Of a stretch of DNA of 64,000 nt, positions 61,601 through 64,000 are shown in pieces. Below the pieces are notes generated by a model. That model ran no database searches, was not told where the DNA came from, and worked only from the letters and a program-made list of their open reading frames with translations. Positions within the stretch are counted from its first letter, which is position 1; every line of letters begins with the position of its first letter. Position numbers and translations under genes: made by a program. The stretch is from Balanoglossus misakiensis (lineage: Eukaryota; Hemichordata): positions 9,176,001 to 9,240,000 of the forward strand of contig CM082580.2 in assembly GCA_040954595.2 (NCBI GenBank). Direction: 5' to 3'.

Positions 61601-63793
61601 AAGCCACAAGAGCACGCCAGAATATGGAAGTTTTGTTCAACTTAATGTAGAGTCTTAACTTAGATTGTACATGTCAGACAGTTTACGAACGTCTCATATT
61701 TTTCCTCCCAGAAACTTGAGTAACAATGTTATCAATTACATTGGCATCAACGCCATGAGTCAGCTCAAGAGTTTGAAGATACTGTAAGTGCAATCTGCTG
61801 TGGTCATGTATAATACAATATAGCATGGTAATATTATTGCTTTCCTAGTTTGTGCATGGTTATATACTTACAGACTCTCACTTATATTATAGCGTGACTG
61901 TTTAGGATCAAGTTATTTGGCTTCAAGGTTCTTTGTCATGCCAACGTAAAGTTTTGTTCCATCAGTTTCACTGCCGTGGTTCTGTACAATAAGTGTCTGC
62001 TTGGTCGCATTTTAACCCTTTCACCCCCCCCCCCCCCCTTATTGATTGCTTCTGTCATTTCTTTCTTATATTCTCTCCTCATTCAGGGAATTACACAATA
62101 ATGAAATCAGTAACTTGCCCTGGAAGACAATGAACAATATACCAGAGTTACTTCACATGTAAGTCGGTTTTCTTTCACACCTGAAAATCTTCTGAATATA
62201 CGCACACTTTCGAGTGATGGCCACGGTTTATTGAAAGTCACGATGGATTTCGAATGATCAAAACACTATAATCATGATATGAAAACCCCCAGTTTGGGTT
62301 TTATTACATGTTTGCTCTGGCGGTTCCTTTGTGCTTTGTGTATGTATGTACTTCAATATCCTAGTCCTGGGGCCAACTGCACACGGGTATTGTTGCGCAA
62401 GCCCTGTTTCATAATGTACCAGTCTTGCTTATGTCATGTCAAAACCTTTGTTGTGTGCTCAGTGCATTGTTGTCTGCTTGTGAGATAATCTTACATTTTA
62501 TTATTACCGATTTATGTCTGAAAGCCTGAACTGAGGTCTATAAAGCATTAGTTGTTGAGACGTGTCTTCTAAATTGACAACTGTAGAATTTTTAGTAACA
62601 GAGTTACTTTTCATGAAGATTGATTTTGAAACAATTCCATTTTATTAGCAAGAAAGGACTGTAAATCAAAGTTTTATTCAGTGTCTGTGTACTCTAGCCA
62701 GTAACAAATCAAGTCACGTCCCAGACCTGACCTCAGGTCAAGCTTTGAGTGACCCCAACAAAGCGGCTAAGAATGCCAGCTTACATTGTTATTCACCATG
62801 CGCAACAAGGACTGCTTGTGGCTAGTTTACCCAACCAACCAAATTAAGCATTGGAAAGTCAAACATGTCTGTGTGACAGGGTTATGTGAGGTGAAGTAAT
62901 TGCGTTGTGCACGTGACTGGTCTAGGTACAAGCATAGTCACTGGAGAAAATGGTATCTATGGAACCGGTCAATAGATTATAAAAAAACACAGCCACCTCA
63001 CTTGTCCAGTGTTTTTGTTATTGCATTTGTACTTCTGTACAAAACTTCATTTATCATATGTTTTCAGCCTACTCCATCTGAGCTTTCTTCATATATACAG
63101 ACTGCATACACTAAAAAGTCAGTTACAGTCAGCTGTATGTGATTGTGTTTGAAAAACAAAATAGACAACTGGTCTTGTTGAGCTAAATCTTTATTCCCAG
63201 TTGTTTGTTTGTTTGTTTGTTTGTGTGTGTGTGTGTGTGGTATGTCTGTCTGGAATACAACTTATGAGGCAAATCTGATTGATTCACAGAGATCTGAATC
63301 ACAACCATCTGCAGACCCTAACAAGTAAAAGTTTCACCAACTTGCCAAAACTGCGGACATTGTAAGTAAATATTTTAGCAGTGGTCAGTTCTTGTGGGGT
63401 TGGAGAATTTCACCCGTATGGGAAAGTGGCTTTTAAGTGATGGGATTTATCCTTTCTCCACTGAACTGTGGTATTAGTATAACCCACACCATTTTCAATA
63501 GAATGATTGGATCAAAATGTATATAAGATGACTCCAAACTGACATTGAGTCAACAATGTCAGTTCTGAAAATGATATAGTGGTTTGTATGTTGAAGTTGA
63601 TGACATGGTAATTGTTCATGCATTCTGAAATCTCAGGTTCTTCTGTATTTTATAAACTTTAATGAATTTATTAAACATTCACACGTTATTTCTTGAAAAC
63701 TTTCAGAATCTTGCACTCTCAGAAGGATCCTTATCAGATGACGACAATAAAGTATGATGCTTTCCAAGGCATAGGCAATGATCTTGTCACTTT
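58687..63793 (+). CDS. Secreted/receptor leucine-rich-repeat protein, N-terminal part (runs off window)
   Basis: Thirteen exons give 367 residues without a stop: 58687-58831, 59077-59221, 59330-59404, 59614-59685, 59961-60026, 60607-60684, 60901-60969, 61141-61212, 61347-61424, 61712-61783, 62087-62158, 63290-63361, 63707-63793. The start encodes a signal peptide (LLATVVICIAISGTDG). Next come an LRRNT-type cysteine cluster (RSCSGCSCSDTDQTVTC) and then about eleven extracellular LRRs, such as LDLTRNNIQFF, LSLDDNRIESI, LNLSNNVINYIG, LELHNNEISNL and IDLNHNHLQTL. From exon 2 on, every intron is phase 2 and splits the residue just before the xLxxN of each repeat, so one exon equals one repeat. LGR and relaxin-type receptors share that layout, so a GPCR or other receptor ectodomain is plausible. 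The missing 3' part decides. A further acceptor near 63989 would continue the frame (LCSK). Confidence 0.85.
62013..62038 (+). repeat. Solo MITE-type end with 15-C run
   Basis: TAACCCTTTCACCCC, the same end as the elements at 6846 and 18570, runs into a 15-C homopolymer (62024-62038) just upstream of an LRR exon. No facing right end is visible. Confidence 0.45.
63201..63240 (+). repeat. TTTG/GT microsatellite
   Basis: TTTG units run into (GT)n, 50 bases upstream of the LRR exon at 63290. Confidence 0.9.
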
Positions 63794-64000
63794 GTAAGTC
63801 AGAGCAAGATATCTTTTTTTTCTTAAACGGGACCTCCGGAAAGAGTTTTTCCTTTGCCCTTTACACTGACATGAACTTCTTTGCAAATCTGATTCTGTCT
63901 TTATTACTCCCTTCCCCAGTCGCTGGGTTGCTTATATTGGCTGTTTTATTATCTAATAAGTTTACATGGGAAGTTTTATTTCAAAATAGATGTAGCAAGA

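Overview
The window is animal nuclear DNA. It carries intron-rich protein genes with GT-AG junctions, long AT-rich introns and UTRs, vertebrate-like gene families, microsatellites and small palindromic transposon remnants. The families present, a tandem pair of intronless TRIM-NHL genes, and single copies of families that are multi-copy in vertebrates suggest a marine invertebrate deuterostome such as a cephalochordate or hemichordate. The sequence alone does not settle which. All gene models were spliced by hand from frame, GT/AG sites and family similarity. There are no transcript data.

Layout: (1) 1.4-7.1 kb, + strand, a WIP/verprolin actin regulator (WIPF). (2) 10.4-12.6 kb, - strand, an LRRC46-like leucine-rich-repeat protein. 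(3) 15.9-22.1 kb, + strand, GPR155/LYCHOS, a lysosomal cholesterol-sensing PIN-GPCR-DEP protein. (4) 23.5-26.3 kb, + strand, a 2-hydroxyacid oxidase (HAO) with a C-terminal SKL and several altered active-site residues. (5) 27.3-30.0 kb, - strand, a cysteine-rich protein with a PPxY motif that I do not recognise. (6) 30.8-33.0 and 34.3-36.5 kb, + strand, two intronless RING/B-box/filamin/NHL (TRIM-NHL) paralogues. (7) 37.4-39.9 kb, - strand, a mitochondrial amidoxime-reducing component (MTARC). (8) 41.1-44.6 kb, - strand, a LanC-like protein (LANCL). (9) 45.0-47.6 and 48.9-51.9 kb, + strand, two tandem TMEM106 paralogues. (10) 58.7 kb to beyond the window end, + strand, the N-terminal ectodomain of a secreted or receptor LRR protein.

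These genes do not form a single pathway. Several share a cell-biological theme: GPR155 and TMEM106 belong to lysosomal families, and the TRIM-NHL genes and the PPxY protein point to ubiquitin ligase systems. WIPF, LRRC46, GPR155, LANCL and TMEM106 all have human relatives on Hox-bearing chromosomes (2q, 7p, 12q, 17q), so the window looks like a piece of the ancestral Hox-linked chromosome. Three pairs are head-to-head (LRRC46/GPR155, the orphan gene/TRIM A, LANCL/TMEM106-A) and may share promoters.

The most interesting observations are the remodelled HAO active site encoded by one exon, patchy gene conversion between the two TRIM genes, the strict one-exon-one-LRR, phase-2 structure of the last gene, the unrecognised PPxY gene, a CLEAR-like E-box upstream of TMEM106-A, and several short inverted-repeat element families. 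I saw no convincing tRNA, rRNA, CRISPR array or complete autonomous transposon.
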